From RGIG8775 sp045660295 (GTDB taxonomy: Bacteria; Bacillota; Clostridia; Oscillospirales; CAG-272): 18,475 nt of DNA. Below are positions 6,400 through 13,882 of this stretch, in pieces. How positions within the stretch are numbered: the stretch's first letter is position 1; each line of letters begins with the position of its first letter. A program made the position numbers and the translations under genes. Below the pieces are notes generated by a model that saw only the letters and a list, made by a program, of their open reading frames with translations, ran no database searches and had not been told where the DNA came from. Location of the stretch: positions 1-18,475 of the forward strand of contig JAZRDN010000020.1 in the NCBI GenBank assembly GCA_045660295.1, in the 5' to 3' direction.

Positions 6400-6410
6400 G
6401 TACCATCAGG

Positions 6411-6439
6411 TTGACTTTCAATTATAAACGTGCTATAAT
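6411..6439 (+). promoter_or_regulatory. Promoter of the Sel1-repeat gene
   Basis: TTGACT (6411-6416), a 17-base spacer and TATAAT (6434-6439). The spacer resembles that of the promoter at 13665-13637. Confidence 0.88.
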
Positions 6440-6520
6440 AAATCGACCGACAAAACCCAATTTATCGAGTGTCTTAATAGCCCAATTTAACCTACTACCC
6501 CCCAACCGAAGGAGAGGCTT

Positions 6521-8038
6521 ATGAATAACGATTTATACGACAAAATCGACCTGTTAACCTACAACGAAATTGAGGAAGACAGGATTACTAACAAAAGATA
6601 CGTGGTGTACGATTTTAATAAAATCGACGACAGATTACCCGACAAATACGATCCGAGTGATGTTTGGTGTCGCTGTATGGTCGATTCCCCGACGGGTGAT
6701 AAAAGCCGTAGCAGAAAGGCTATCATATTTGATAAATACAAAGCCGCCGATATACACTCAGAAAATATGGACCCCAAATACGAGGTGCTGACGTCTTTAC
6801 TTAAAGACTTCGGGTGGGAGCATATGATTCCGCATATTTGCTCGTGTTGCACATTAAACGTAATAAACTCGGATATTTGCCAACTGATGCTAGTTGGCGG
6901 CGGAAGCATCAATTACGATCTTTTGATCTCGGATATCAAAGCAGCAAAGAGCTCGCCCCTCGGCATAACACTTTTGTATTGCATAATTCGACGTCTGTAC
7001 GCACAGGTGTACGCAGCGGCTTTAAACGGCATTTATACGTATTGGTTTTGCGCTACCCTTAACCACGACCCCTTATCACCCAAGGAGAATTCGGTTTCAA
7101 GCGACATAGACAGCCTTCCATCTCAGAAGAACATACTTGAGCACTATCAAAAAAACGTTTTATGCGACCGGGCAAACCCCAAAGCTATTTTGATTCCTAA
7201 CGAGCCTGTTGCAGCAAATCCTTTTGCGAATTCTCGCAAATTTATATTAGAATCCGACAAAAAAGACAGCCTTAACCTTGCGCTCTTCTTTGTGCAAACA
7301 AAGGAGGAAATAGAAGACGAAGGAAAAAATTTCAGAAGGGCTATGATCGTCGAGGCAAATAAGTATTGGTACGGGAAGTTCAATGACGGTCGTTCATTCC
7401 CTCCGGACAGAGAGCAGGCTGTTTACTATTACAGGCTGGCTGCAAGCTCGGGCGACCCGTCATTAAGGCTTGAGTGCGGTTTAAGGCTACTCGACTTTGG
7501 AAAAACCAAGGAGGCTGTGTCCTATTTATTTTCGATATCTAAAAGGCCCGGAGACGATGGCAGAACGGCTCGAAAAGCACTCGTGAAAGCCTACTACAAT
7601 CTCAAGGACTACGAAAAAATGCACGAGCTTATTTCCAAGTCGGCAGAAGATGGATCGACAGAAGCTTATTACTATCTTGGAGAAGCCTATTACAACGGTC
7701 TTGGCGTGAAGGAAAACAAAAAACGCGCGCTCACATATTATCGCGCCGGTGCTGAAAAAGGAGACGCAAGATGCAAGATGATGTTCGTTTGCATGTGCGT
7801 TATGGAATTTGGACACAATGAAGACGCAGAGCTGGCAACAAAGATAATCACCGAGAACAAGGACTTGAACGACAGGCAAAATTACGAGCTGGGACTGCTG
7901 TATTTCCGTTTAAAAAATTATTCTCCCGCATATTTCGCATTTGCAAAGATCCCTGACAGCTCTTCCGTTTTATCGAAGGAAGAGCTGGATAAAAAGGAAA
8001 AGCTTAAAAAGATATGCTTCAAGAAATCCGGTTTTTGA
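6521..8038 (+). CDS. Sel1-like repeat protein with uncharacterised N-terminal domain
   Basis: A 505-residue soluble protein; AGGAG lies before the ATG. The C-terminal half holds Sel1-like repeats: ANKYWYG...DREQAVYYYRLAASSGDPSLRLECGLRLL (about 280-330), then TPR-like helices, then STEAYYYLGEAYYNGLGVKENKKRALTYYRAGAEKGDARC (about 380-420). Sel1 repeats are alpha-solenoid scaffolds for protein contacts. The first 270 residues match no domain I recognise; they contain a Cys cluster, HICSCC (about 105-110), and a hydrophobic stretch near 150-185 (ITLLYCIIRRLYAQVYAAALNGIYTYWF). There is no signal peptide. The gene has its own promoter and no partner gene. Codon use is slightly more A/T-rich than the flanking housekeeping genes. 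A function cannot be assigned. Confidence 0.85.
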   Translation: MNNDLYDKIDLLTYNEIEEDRITNKRYVVYDFNKIDDRLPDKYDPSDVWCRCMVDSPTGDKSRSRKAIIFDKYKAADIHSENMDPKYEVLTSLLKDFGWEHMIPHICSCCTLNVINSDICQLMLVGGGSINYDLLISDIKAAKSSPLGITLLYCIIRRLYAQVYAAALNGIYTYWFCATLNHDPLSPKENSVSSDIDSLPSQKNILEHYQKNVLCDRANPKAILIPNEPVAANPFANSRKFILESDKKDSLNLALFFVQTKEEIEDEGKNFRRAMIVEANKYWYGKFNDGRSFPPDREQAVYYYRLAASSGDPSLRLECGLRLLDFGKTKEAVSYLFSISKRPGDDGRTARKALVKAYYNLKDYEKMHELISKSAEDGSTEAYYYLGEAYYNGLGVKENKKRALTYYRAGAEKGDARCKMMFVCMCVMEFGHNEDAELATKIITENKDLNDRQNYELGLLYFRLKNYSPAYFAFAKIPDSSSVLSKEELDKKEKLKKICFKKSGF

Positions 8039-8040
8039 TC

Positions 8041-8127
8041 ATCCGACCGATTCGTTTTTTATCATCAAACACCAAGCCGTAATCGGTGTAAAAAGGTGAT
8101 CATTTTTATCGCTTATTTTAAACAAAA
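8041..8127. other. Post-Sel1 spacer with a weak terminator-like fold
   Basis: ACACC and GGTGT near 8070-8090, followed by ATCATTTTTATC, could terminate the Sel1 transcript, but the stem is short and the T-tract is offset. Nothing else is seen. Confidence 0.35.
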
Positions 8128-8241
8128 GCTCCCGAGCGGTAGGGTGAGGTTCTTAGCGAAGAATTTGTACTTTGATAAAAGTGCAAGCATCACATTTGAC
8201 TAGTCAAACGCAAATGGGCTAAGCCCAAACCCTTACACAAG

Positions 8242-8293
8242 CAGAAAAGAGAGAACAAAACGGTTTTAATCCGTAGTGTACTCTCTTTTTCTG
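8242..8293 (+). terminator. Long stem-loop before hairpin array 2
   Basis: CAGAAAAGAGAG (8242-8253) pairs with CTCTCTTTTTCTG (8281-8293; one extra base), and ACGG (8260-8263) pairs with CCGT (8271-8274) around loop TTTTAAT. The T-rich 3' arm could terminate plus-strand transcripts; equally it may be a structural part of the element. Confidence 0.5.
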
Positions 8294-8296
8294 TTA

Positions 8297-8505
8297 GTGA
8301 TGTTTTTGCTATCGCAAAAGTGATGTTATTCGCTTTGCTCATAATGATGTTGCGCGTCAAGGCTCGCAATGATGTGATGTTTGCCCACTACGCCTTTAGG
8401 CGTAACATCATTCACGCAGTGAACATCACAAGGCGAAGCCGACATCATTTGCCCGCAAGGGCAAACATCGTTCAGCGTGATTTGTCCGTTAAGGACATCA
8501 CGCTG
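8297..8505. repeat. Hairpin array 2 with mirrored heptamer spacers (gtgatgt / acatcac)
   Basis: The heptamer g/atgatgt occurs at 8297, 8320, 8344, 8369 and (overlapping) 8374. Its reverse complement, acatcac/t, occurs at 8405, 8423, 8442 and 8495, with a partial copy at 8465. Between them are hairpins: TTTTGC-TATC-GCAAAA (8304-8319), imperfect ones at 8327-8343 and 8351-8368, TACGCC-TTTA-GGCGTA (8389-8404), TTCAC-GCA-GTGAA (8411-8423), GGC-GAA-GCC (8432-8440) and TTTGCCC-GCAA-GGGCAAA (8448-8465). A final 33-base nested hairpin, CAGCGTGAT...ATCACGCTG, is at 8473-8505. The architecture equals array 1 with another heptamer. It lies between two convergent genes, with no four-helix-bundle gene nearby. 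Confidence 0.87.
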
Positions 8506-8545
8506 TCGCTCGGGAGCGCTATTTTTATGTAAGGCTTTATCATTC

Positions 8546-10012
8546 TCAATACCCAACAAGGGTAGCGAAAAGCAGAACGGCAACGGTGAGTGCCAAAACG
8601 ACACCCTGCAGCTTCCATGTCCACTTAAACCACTTGGTATAGGACACGTTAGCCATAGAGAGGCCGACGAGAAGGACGGGGTTTGTGGGGAGGATAACGT
8701 CGGTAAATCCGTCTGCCATACAGTAGGCAAGGATGACCATCTCGGAGGAGATGCCCATCGAGCGGCATATCGGGAGAACGATAGGCAAAACGAGCATTAT
8801 CTTTGCGCTCGACGAGCCGATAAATACCTGAAGGATAAGGATAAGGAGATAGACGAGAAGTATGGTCGCAAACTTGCCCTTACCGTCGAGAATATTGATA
8901 ACGTAGTACATTATCGAGTCGATGATCTCGCCCTCGGTCATAACGAGCTTGATAGAGGATGCAAGCGCGATAAGAGCGACCGCAGGGAGCATAGCGACAG
9001 CGCCCTTTGCGATATGGCGGAAGGTGTCAGACTTTTTCTCGGTTACGAGAAGACCCGCAATAATTCCGCCGAAGAGGAAGGTTATGGCGAGGATAGGGAT
9101 CGCAAGATCCGAGATCGCGCGTACCGAGGCGATAAGAACGAGAACGACGCCCTGCACGGCAAAGAAATAGCAGAATACCTTAAAGACCTTATCGTTCTTA
9201 GGAGTTCTCTCCCTTGCCGAGTCAAAGCCGGTGAGCTTCTCTCGCTTCTCAAGGTCTATAGCGTAGGTTATGCTCCTTTTAGGATCTGCCTCGATTCGCT
9301 TAAGGTGAGTCATAAGGAATACGCAAAGGGTAACGTAGATCATAACGAAGAATATAAGCCTTAACCAAAGTCCCGAGCTAACGCCGACACCCGCGATGGA
9401 AGCCGCAAGTCCGACCGAGAATGGGTTTGTTATAGCCGCCGAGAAGCCGAAGCAGGCGGCAAGCAGGCACGCGCCAAGACCCGTCATGGTATCAAAGCCC
9501 ATAGACAGCATAAACATTATGATAAGAGGAAGTAGGGTTACAAGCTCCTCAAACATTCCGAAAAAGCTGCCGAACAGCATAAATATAAGAACGCAGAAGC
9601 AGATAACAGGACCACCCCTGTCGGCAAGCCTTTTTATCATTCGCCCGATAACTATCTTCGTGCCTCCGGTCTTTTCAAGAAGATTGAAAACTCCGCTCAT
9701 AACGAGAAGAAAGACCGATATCATAATGATAGTCAGTGCGTCCGACGAGGCAAAAACTCTTATGGGAGCTGTAATAACACGCCAGAGGGCAATTCCGCCC
9801 TGCTCCTCGTTTACCGTGTAAGAGCCGTCGATAATAATTCCGTCCGCATCGCGCTCAAAGCTTCCGTTGGGAATTATATAAGATAGCACGCCCGAGAGCG
9901 CAAGCATAAATGAAAGAAGAATTACGACGGTAATAAATGATTTAAATTCTATATTTGCAGAGGCTTTTTCGGTCTTTTTGGGCGATTTATGCAAAGTTTT
10001 GTTGTCATTCAT
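8546..10012 (-). CDS. YfcC/DcuC-family membrane transporter
   Basis: This 488-residue protein has about 12 hydrophobic segments after a Lys-rich cytoplasmic N-terminus (first segment about 26-46). The re-entrant motif AAITNPFSVGLAASIAG near 195-210 and its C-terminal counterpart DVILPTNPVLLVGLSMANV near 440-460 are typical of the YfcC / C4-dicarboxylate anaerobic carrier group in the ion-transporter superfamily. Relatives move C4-dicarboxylates or, in the arcD-like branch, basic amino acids; the substrate cannot be read here, and no catabolic genes adjoin. AAGGAG lies 12 bases before the ATG, a slightly long spacing. It starts 28 bases after the VTT-PlsC stop on the same strand with no terminator between, so the two are probably one operon. 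Array 2 lies just downstream. Confidence 0.9.
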   Translation of the reverse strand: MNDNKTLHKSPKKTEKASANIEFKSFITVVILLSFMLALSGVLSYIIPNGSFERDADGIIIDGSYTVNEEQGGIALWRVITAPIRVFASSDALTIIMISVFLLVMSGVFNLLEKTGGTKIVIGRMIKRLADRGGPVICFCVLIFMLFGSFFGMFEELVTLLPLIIMFMLSMGFDTMTGLGACLLAACFGFSAAITNPFSVGLAASIAGVGVSSGLWLRLIFFVMIYVTLCVFLMTHLKRIEADPKRSITYAIDLEKREKLTGFDSARERTPKNDKVFKVFCYFFAVQGVVLVLIASVRAISDLAIPILAITFLFGGIIAGLLVTEKKSDTFRHIAKGAVAMLPAVALIALASSIKLVMTEGEIIDSIMYYVINILDGKGKFATILLVYLLILILQVFIGSSSAKIMLVLPIVLPICRSMGISSEMVILAYCMADGFTDVILPTNPVLLVGLSMANVSYTKWFKWTWKLQGVVLALTVAVLLFATLVGY

Positions 10013-10040
10013 AGCACAAAAAAGCTCCTTTTCTTTGTTT

Positions 10041-11951
10041 TTATAGAGTCTTAAATATCTCGGAAGCTATATACCAATCAACCGCGCTACGAAGCTCGCG
10101 TGGTGCGAAATAGTATATTTCCTTTCCAACGTATATCTCAAAATTCTCCCCCGAGCCGAAAAGAATTCTGTATATCGAATCCATGGGGAAGTGGCGCGAT
10201 ATCTCCTCGCCGTCCTCAGTACCGGTATAGGTAAGTCCCGTGCGGTCAAGACGGCACACGCCCTTACCCGCCTCGCGGAGAATTGTCTTTCCGCCAACCG
10301 AGGAATGCTTAAGGGTGACCTCGCTCTCAAGGGCAAAATTCTCATCCGCGAGTATTTCCTCGCGCATCCTTTCCCTCTGCCAGTCGTACATATCGCGGAA
10401 ATTTTCAAATTTAAAGTCCTCGGTAAACCGATATCTCTCGTCTACCGAAGTCCTCATAGAGCAGCATTCGCAGAAAAGCTCCTTGCCCTTTGTTTTAAGG
10501 GTATATCTTCCGCCGCACTCGGGGCAACGGGTAAGAATATTTTCGAGTCCCTCTGCCATTTTTCTTGAACGGTATCGAACCTCGGGGCGTGTCTTAAGCC
10601 ACTCAAGCTCGTCGTAATAGAGCGCGTCAAGCGTGCGTCTTTCGATCTCGGAAAGATCAAGGGTCGCAAGCTCTTCCTTTGTGAAGAGGGGATTAAGCTC
10701 CGCCTCAACGAGCGAGCCGCGGCGCAGTCCCTTGCCCCACTTAGGCTTTGCGAGGTAGTCACCGCGAATATTGATAACGTAGACGGTAACACCCATCTTC
10801 TTTATAAAGTCGTAGGTCGAGCCTTGGATATCCTCAAATCTTCCGATAGTTGAGAGCCTTGCCTCCGGCATCATAGCGAGAACGCCACCGCGCTTTATAA
10901 CTCTGATGCAGTTCATAGCGCTCTCTGTATCGGTCGCAAACATACTCTTCGGGAAAGCGCCCACCCAACGTAAAATCTTACCGAGCGTTTTGTGATAAAA
11001 ATACATTCTCGCAACGATAAAGTTTGGCGTGTGCTTCTTAAGAAGCGTGCCCGCGTATGCGAAATCGATGAACGCGCCGTGGTTTGCAAGAACTATCGAC
11101 GGCTTTTCGATCTCATCCTTAGGCACGTTCCAGGTGAATTTAAGCTTGATCTTTCCGAAAACGAGCGTTCTGAAGATCGCGTAGAGGAAGGTAAGACGGC
11201 GCTCGGGATACTCGCTTACGACCGTCTTTGAGGAATACTGCTTTTTAGATTCTCTAAGATACTCGTTCATCTTTCCGACGAAAAAGTCGCGCTTCCACAT
11301 AACGATCGAAAGCAGTACAACGAGAAGAGCAAAAACTCCAACAGAGATTATCCAGCTGAACTCAAGCGCGATATGACCGAGACCAACACCGATACAGATA
11401 GACGGTATCGCGCCGAGAGTGGTGATAGCTATAAACCTCGGATATCGCATACGCATGGTTGCAGCAAGGAAGCAGATCATTCCGTAAGGGATCGCGGGGA
11501 GGAAATAAAGGATAAATATTACCGCCGCGACCTTTCCGGTCTTTCCCGCGCTCTCCATATCGATATCAAGGCGCTTGTCAAAGTATTTACGAAGGCTCTC
11601 ACCGAATATCTTGTAAAGAAGGAAGATAACCGAGCTGCCAAGCACAACACCGACAGTACAGCAAAGAAGTCCTATTGGGAAGCCAAAGGTAAGTCCCGCA
11701 AGCACCTGCACCGGCTCTGCCGGGAGAAAGGCAACAACGACCTGGAGCATAGAGAGGATGGCAACGGTGATATATCCGCGCCAGCCGATATTACGGAGCG
11801 CGTCCTGTATCTCCTCGTTAGACATCTCCTTTGTGAAAACCGTTCTTATTATCTCAATGTTCTCGCCCGTGAAGAGAAAAAGACCGAGCAGGAAAACAAC
11901 GGGTATCGCAAGTATTCCGATCAAAAGCTTTAGCCTTCTGTCCTTACGCAT
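10041..11951 (-). CDS. Fusion of VTT (TVP38/TMEM64) membrane domain, PlsC acyltransferase and C-terminal zinc ribbon
   Basis: The start is taken as ATG 11951, because GGAGG lies just before it and no ribosome site precedes the in-frame ATG at 11963; this gives 636 residues. Residues about 5-225 are a multi-pass VTT/DedA-like domain (FLPAEPVQVLAGLTFGFPIGLL; YFLPAIPYGMICFLAA). Residues about 250-430 are a PlsC-type lysophosphatidate acyltransferase: NHGAFID (H291-x4-D296) is the catalytic HX4D motif and MPEARLST replaces the usual FPEG block. A zinc ribbon follows (CPEC at 476-479, CECC at 494-497), then a C-terminal domain of about 130 residues that I do not recognise. The expected role is phospholipid acylation at the membrane, with the VTT domain (a scramblase-like family) acting on the same lipids. 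It probably heads an operon with the YfcC transporter. Confidence 0.88.
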   Translation of the reverse strand: MRKDRRLKLLIGILAIPVVFLLGLFLFTGENIEIIRTVFTKEMSNEEIQDALRNIGWRGYITVAILSMLQVVVAFLPAEPVQVLAGLTFGFPIGLLCCTVGVVLGSSVIFLLYKIFGESLRKYFDKRLDIDMESAGKTGKVAAVIFILYFLPAIPYGMICFLAATMRMRYPRFIAITTLGAIPSICIGVGLGHIALEFSWIISVGVFALLVVLLSIVMWKRDFFVGKMNEYLRESKKQYSSKTVVSEYPERRLTFLYAIFRTLVFGKIKLKFTWNVPKDEIEKPSIVLANHGAFIDFAYAGTLLKKHTPNFIVARMYFYHKTLGKILRWVGAFPKSMFATDTESAMNCIRVIKRGGVLAMMPEARLSTIGRFEDIQGSTYDFIKKMGVTVYVINIRGDYLAKPKWGKGLRRGSLVEAELNPLFTKEELATLDLSEIERRTLDALYYDELEWLKTRPEVRYRSRKMAEGLENILTRCPECGGRYTLKTKGKELFCECCSMRTSVDERYRFTEDFKFENFRDMYDWQRERMREEILADENFALESEVTLKHSSVGGKTILREAGKGVCRLDRTGLTYTGTEDGEEISRHFPMDSIYRILFGSGENFEIYVGKEIYYFAPRELRSAVDWYIASEIFKTL

Positions 11952-11990
11952 AAGCTCCTCCATTAGTTTTTTAATAAAGCAATATAAGTA

Positions 11991-12019
11991 ATTATACTAC
12001 TTTTTTGCTAAAAGTTCAA
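11991..12019 (-). promoter_or_regulatory. Promoter of the VTT-PlsC / YfcC operon
   Basis: On the minus strand, TTGAAC (12019-12014), a 17-base spacer and TATAAT (11996-11991), about 40 bases before the chosen start codon. Confidence 0.85.
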
Positions 12020-12093
12020 TACTTTTTAATATTTTAGTATAAAAACGGTAAAAAAACAGGTGATTTCTGCCACATTGTGGCGTATTTCAGCAT

Positions 12094-12122
12094 AAAAAAG
12101 CCCGTTTTTTTATAAAACGGGC
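12094..12122 (-). terminator. Terminator of the zinc-ribbon/methyltransferase operon
   Basis: GCCCGTTTT (12100-12108) pairs with AAAACGGGC (12114-12122). On the minus strand the stem is followed by six T (12099-12094). Confidence 0.9.
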
Positions 12123-12158
12123 GCTTTAATTTTGTGGATCAGTTAAAATTTCATTCGG

Positions 12159-12476
12159 TTAAAACAGACCGCCGTTGTATTTTTTCTGTACGATAACGAT
12201 CGCTACCGTTCCTGTGATCATTCCAACGATAAGTATGGCAGCCGCTATGACCGCAATGCCGTCGGTGTCACCGAAAAGGCCAATGATACCGCTTACAAAA
12301 AAGCTCGCGGTGAAGGTGAGCATAGCCTTGCCAAAGGCTCGTCCGTACGCCGCCGTGTCGGTCACGCGTGTCCTGTGGTAATCGTGTATAAGTTCGGTTT
12401 TTCCGCGGTAAATAGCAATGCTAAGTCCGCAAAAGACCGCGCCGACGACAAACATAATTATAGAGTATATCAGCAC
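12159..12476 (-). CDS. Small membrane protein (DUF3784-like)
   Basis: A 105-residue protein with three predicted membrane segments: about 3-23 (YSIIMFVVGAVFCGLSIAIY), 48-67 (AMLTFTASFFVSGIIGLF) and 74-95 (VIAAAILIVGMITGTVAIVIV). Between the first two is a short polar loop, KTELIHDYHRTRVTDTAAYGRAFG. This layout and the Y-G-R-A motif resemble the DUF3784 family of small clostridial membrane proteins, whose function is unknown. The start is GTG 12476, chosen because GGAGGT lies 5 bases upstream. It is the last gene of a three-gene operon, 14 bases after the methyltransferase stop, and a terminator follows. Confidence 0.75.
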   Translation of the reverse strand: MLIYSIIMFVVGAVFCGLSIAIYRGKTELIHDYHRTRVTDTAAYGRAFGKAMLTFTASFFVSGIIGLFGDTDGIAVIAAAILIVGMITGTVAIVIVQKKYNGGLF

Positions 12477-12490
12477 AAAGCACCTCCGTT

Positions 12491-13270
12491 TTATCGCTTT
12501 TCGTATTCATACAATCGGTATAGCTTCTTTGAAAATCCGCCCGCGTAAAGCCCCCCAAAAATGATTTTTTCAGCTCCCGAAAGCTCGTCTATATACCTCT
12601 TTGGTATCATCGTATGCTCTGCCACGAAGCTGAGCGCGCCCTCGTACGCCTTTGGCGCATCTATGCCATAGACCTCGGTAATGCCAACGGTGCTTACGGG
12701 ATTTCCCCTCTTTGAAAGCCTTGCCGCAAGCGTCGTGTAGGCGTCCACAAGAAGCGAAACCGACTTAAAGCGAGCGCAAAGGCTCTCCGTAAGACCTCGC
12801 ATCTCCCGGACAGTGAGGTACATGCTGACCCCCTCCATAACAACTATCGCCCTGTCGCCTGTAACGAAATCAAGCCAAGCGGAGCATCTAACGTCGCCCG
12901 CGATCATTTTGTAGCCGTCGGTTTCGGAAAAGTAGCGGCGTCTTTCCTCGATAACCTCGGGAAAATCTACGTCGTACCACGCGCACTTGTCTTCCCCGAC
13001 CCTCAGGACACGGCTATCCATTCCGCACCCTATGTGTAACACGACGGCGCCCGGCATCTCGGATATCTTCTCTCTTACCCACTCGTCAAAAACGGCAGAA
13101 CGGACACCCATATAGTAGGCGAGCCACTTAGACCCCGCCTTTCCGCGGAGCTTAAACCCCTCCGCCTCCCATATCTCCTCGGCTTTTTTGTCGTTAAGGA
13201 AAATCCTTTTTTTGCTCACAAAAGCCTTGCCGTATAAGGGTATATATAAAGTTTTGTTTACATTATTCAT
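12491..13270 (-). CDS. Class I SAM-dependent methyltransferase, leucine carboxyl methyltransferase (LCM/PPM) family
   Basis: A 259-residue cytoplasmic protein. The SAM-binding strand-loop is VVLHIGCGMDSRVLRV (about 76-91), followed by the acidic ribose-binding strand WYDVDFPEVIEERRRYF and the motif VVMEGVSMYLT. This order (GCG-DSR, YDVD-P, EG-MYL) is diagnostic of the LCM/Tcmp family, which methylates carboxyl or hydroxyl groups of small molecules, including polyketides in some bacteria. The substrate here is unknown. A modest AAAGG precedes the ATG. It is the middle gene of an operon with a zinc-ribbon protein 26 bases upstream and a small membrane protein 14 bases downstream. Confidence 0.9.
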   Translation of the reverse strand: MNNVNKTLYIPLYGKAFVSKKRIFLNDKKAEEIWEAEGFKLRGKAGSKWLAYYMGVRSAVFDEWVREKISEMPGAVVLHIGCGMDSRVLRVGEDKCAWYDVDFPEVIEERRRYFSETDGYKMIAGDVRCSAWLDFVTGDRAIVVMEGVSMYLTVREMRGLTESLCARFKSVSLLVDAYTTLAARLSKRGNPVSTVGITEVYGIDAPKAYEGALSFVAEHTMIPKRYIDELSGAEKIIFGGLYAGGFSKKLYRLYEYEKR

Positions 13271-13296
13271 ATTCGTGGCCTTTCTGTAAAGCCGGC

Positions 13297-13593
13297 TTAT
13301 TTATAATAATCATATTTGCAAAACGGGCATTTCGGATAATCAAAGTCGTGCATCCTGCCGCATTCGGGACATTGCTTTTGCGGTAATGCTTCTTCGGCAT
13401 CTTCCGTGTTATCGGTCAAAAAGAATTCAACCTTTTTACACGCAAGGCAGGTATAAACATCAACCTCTATCGCACCGGCAAAGAGATTCGGCAGATCGCC
13501 GAGTATCCATCCGGTCTGTCCTAACTGCAATTTTTCCGTGCCCATAAATTTCATTTTTTTCTCGCATCGCAAGCAGGTCATCTCGCGTCCCAT
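13297..13593 (-). CDS. Small double zinc-ribbon protein
   Basis: The start is ATG 13593, with AAGGAG 9 bases before it, giving 98 residues; the longer open frame begins inside the promoter and is rejected. Four CxxC knuckles are present: CLRC (about 7-10) with CLAC (about 49-52) make the first zinc ribbon, and CPEC (about 75-78) with CPFC (about 88-91) the second. Between them, GQTGWILGDLPNLFAGAIEVDVYTC resembles small zinc-ribbon proteins of unknown role in Bacillota. It may bind nucleic acid or protein. It is the first gene of the operon. Confidence 0.85.
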   Translation of the reverse strand: MGREMTCLRCEKKMKFMGTEKLQLGQTGWILGDLPNLFAGAIEVDVYTCLACKKVEFFLTDNTEDAEEALPQKQCPECGRMHDFDYPKCPFCKYDYYK

Positions 13594-13636
13594 ACAATCA
13601 CGCTCCTTAGATAAATTTGGTCCTCTCGGCAAGTTT

Positions 13637-13665
13637 ATTATATCACGGTTTATAACGAAAGTCAA
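13637..13665 (-). promoter_or_regulatory. Promoter of the zinc-ribbon/methyltransferase operon
   Basis: On the minus strand, TTGACT (13665-13660), a 17-base spacer and TATAAT (13642-13637). The ribosome site of the first gene follows about 30 bases later. Confidence 0.9.
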
Positions 13666-13719
13666 TTAGCGACGTTGCAGGAGTTTTTTAGGAAGAAAAA
13701 GCACCTTTGTATAAGGTTG

Positions 13720-13766
13720 GGGAATCTGCCTCGCCCTGCAAGGCTTCCGACACGGAAGCGGCGAGG
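13720..13766 (+). repeat. 47-base structured repeat, copy 2
   Basis: Exact reverse complement of 5184-5230. Similarity continues weakly to the left: AAGAAAAAGCACC and TTTGT..TAAGGT at 13694-13717 match the minus strand of 5260-5304 with gaps. Like copy 1, it lies downstream of a tRNA-Glu gene and points toward it. Confidence 0.9.
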
Positions 13767-13785
13767 CAGAGGTTCGCCCCCCATT

Positions 13786-13813
13786 GCACGAAACACGCGA
13801 AGCGTGTTCGTGC
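13786..13813. repeat. Hairpin between the 47-base repeat and the mirrored tRNA end
   Basis: GCACGA (13786-13791), a bulged A, ACACGC, loop GAA, GCGTGT and TCGTGC (to 13813) form a 12-bp stem with one bulge. Size and loop are like the units of the other hairpin clusters. Confidence 0.75.
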
Positions 13814-13815
13814 TG

Positions 13816-13847
13816 GGTGAGATTCCTCGTACGGGTCACCACCGAAT
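13816..13847 (+). pseudogene. Inverted, degenerate copy of a tRNA-Glu 3' end
   Basis: The plus strand reads GGTGAGATTCCTCGTACGGGTCACCACCGAAT. From CGTACGGGTCACCA on it equals the acceptor 3' strand and CCA of the adjacent tRNA-Glu(TTC), and it continues into the tRNA's downstream bases; the T-arm part is degenerate. With the tRNA at 13883 and the terminator between, it makes an interrupted palindrome, as at 4985-5073. Confidence 0.72.
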
Positions 13848-13874
13848 AAAAAAAAGCACTCCTTCTGGAGTGCT
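13848..13874 (-). terminator. Terminator of tRNA-Glu(TTC)
   Basis: On the minus strand, AGCACTCC-AGAA-GGAGTGCT (13874-13855) is followed by a run of at least seven T. Confidence 0.93.
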
Positions 13875-13882
13875 TCATTCGG

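Larger units (their letters stand above)
8128..8519. mobile_element. Putative non-coding element bounded by an inverted 11-mer, enclosing array 2
   Basis: GCTCCCGAGCG (8128-8138) and its reverse complement CGCTCGGGAGC (8507-8517) bracket a gene-free block. Each is itself near-palindromic, so orientation is hard to judge. Inside are the perfect palindrome TTTGACTAGTCAAA (8195-8208), GGGCT-A-AGCCC (8216-8226), a long stem (8242-8253 with 8281-8293), and hairpin array 2. No protein gene is found. The mobile label is inference from the bracketing repeats. Confidence 0.4.

Noticed and set aside
8477..9364. 295-codon open frame on the plus strand
   Set aside because: It lies antisense to the YfcC transporter gene, is an unbroken run of charged low-complexity residues typical of a shadow frame, has no ribosome site, and starts inside array 2.
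11373..11933. 186-codon open frame on the plus strand
   Set aside because: Antisense to the membrane domain of the VTT-PlsC gene; its charge-rich composition is the mirror of hydrophobic codons.
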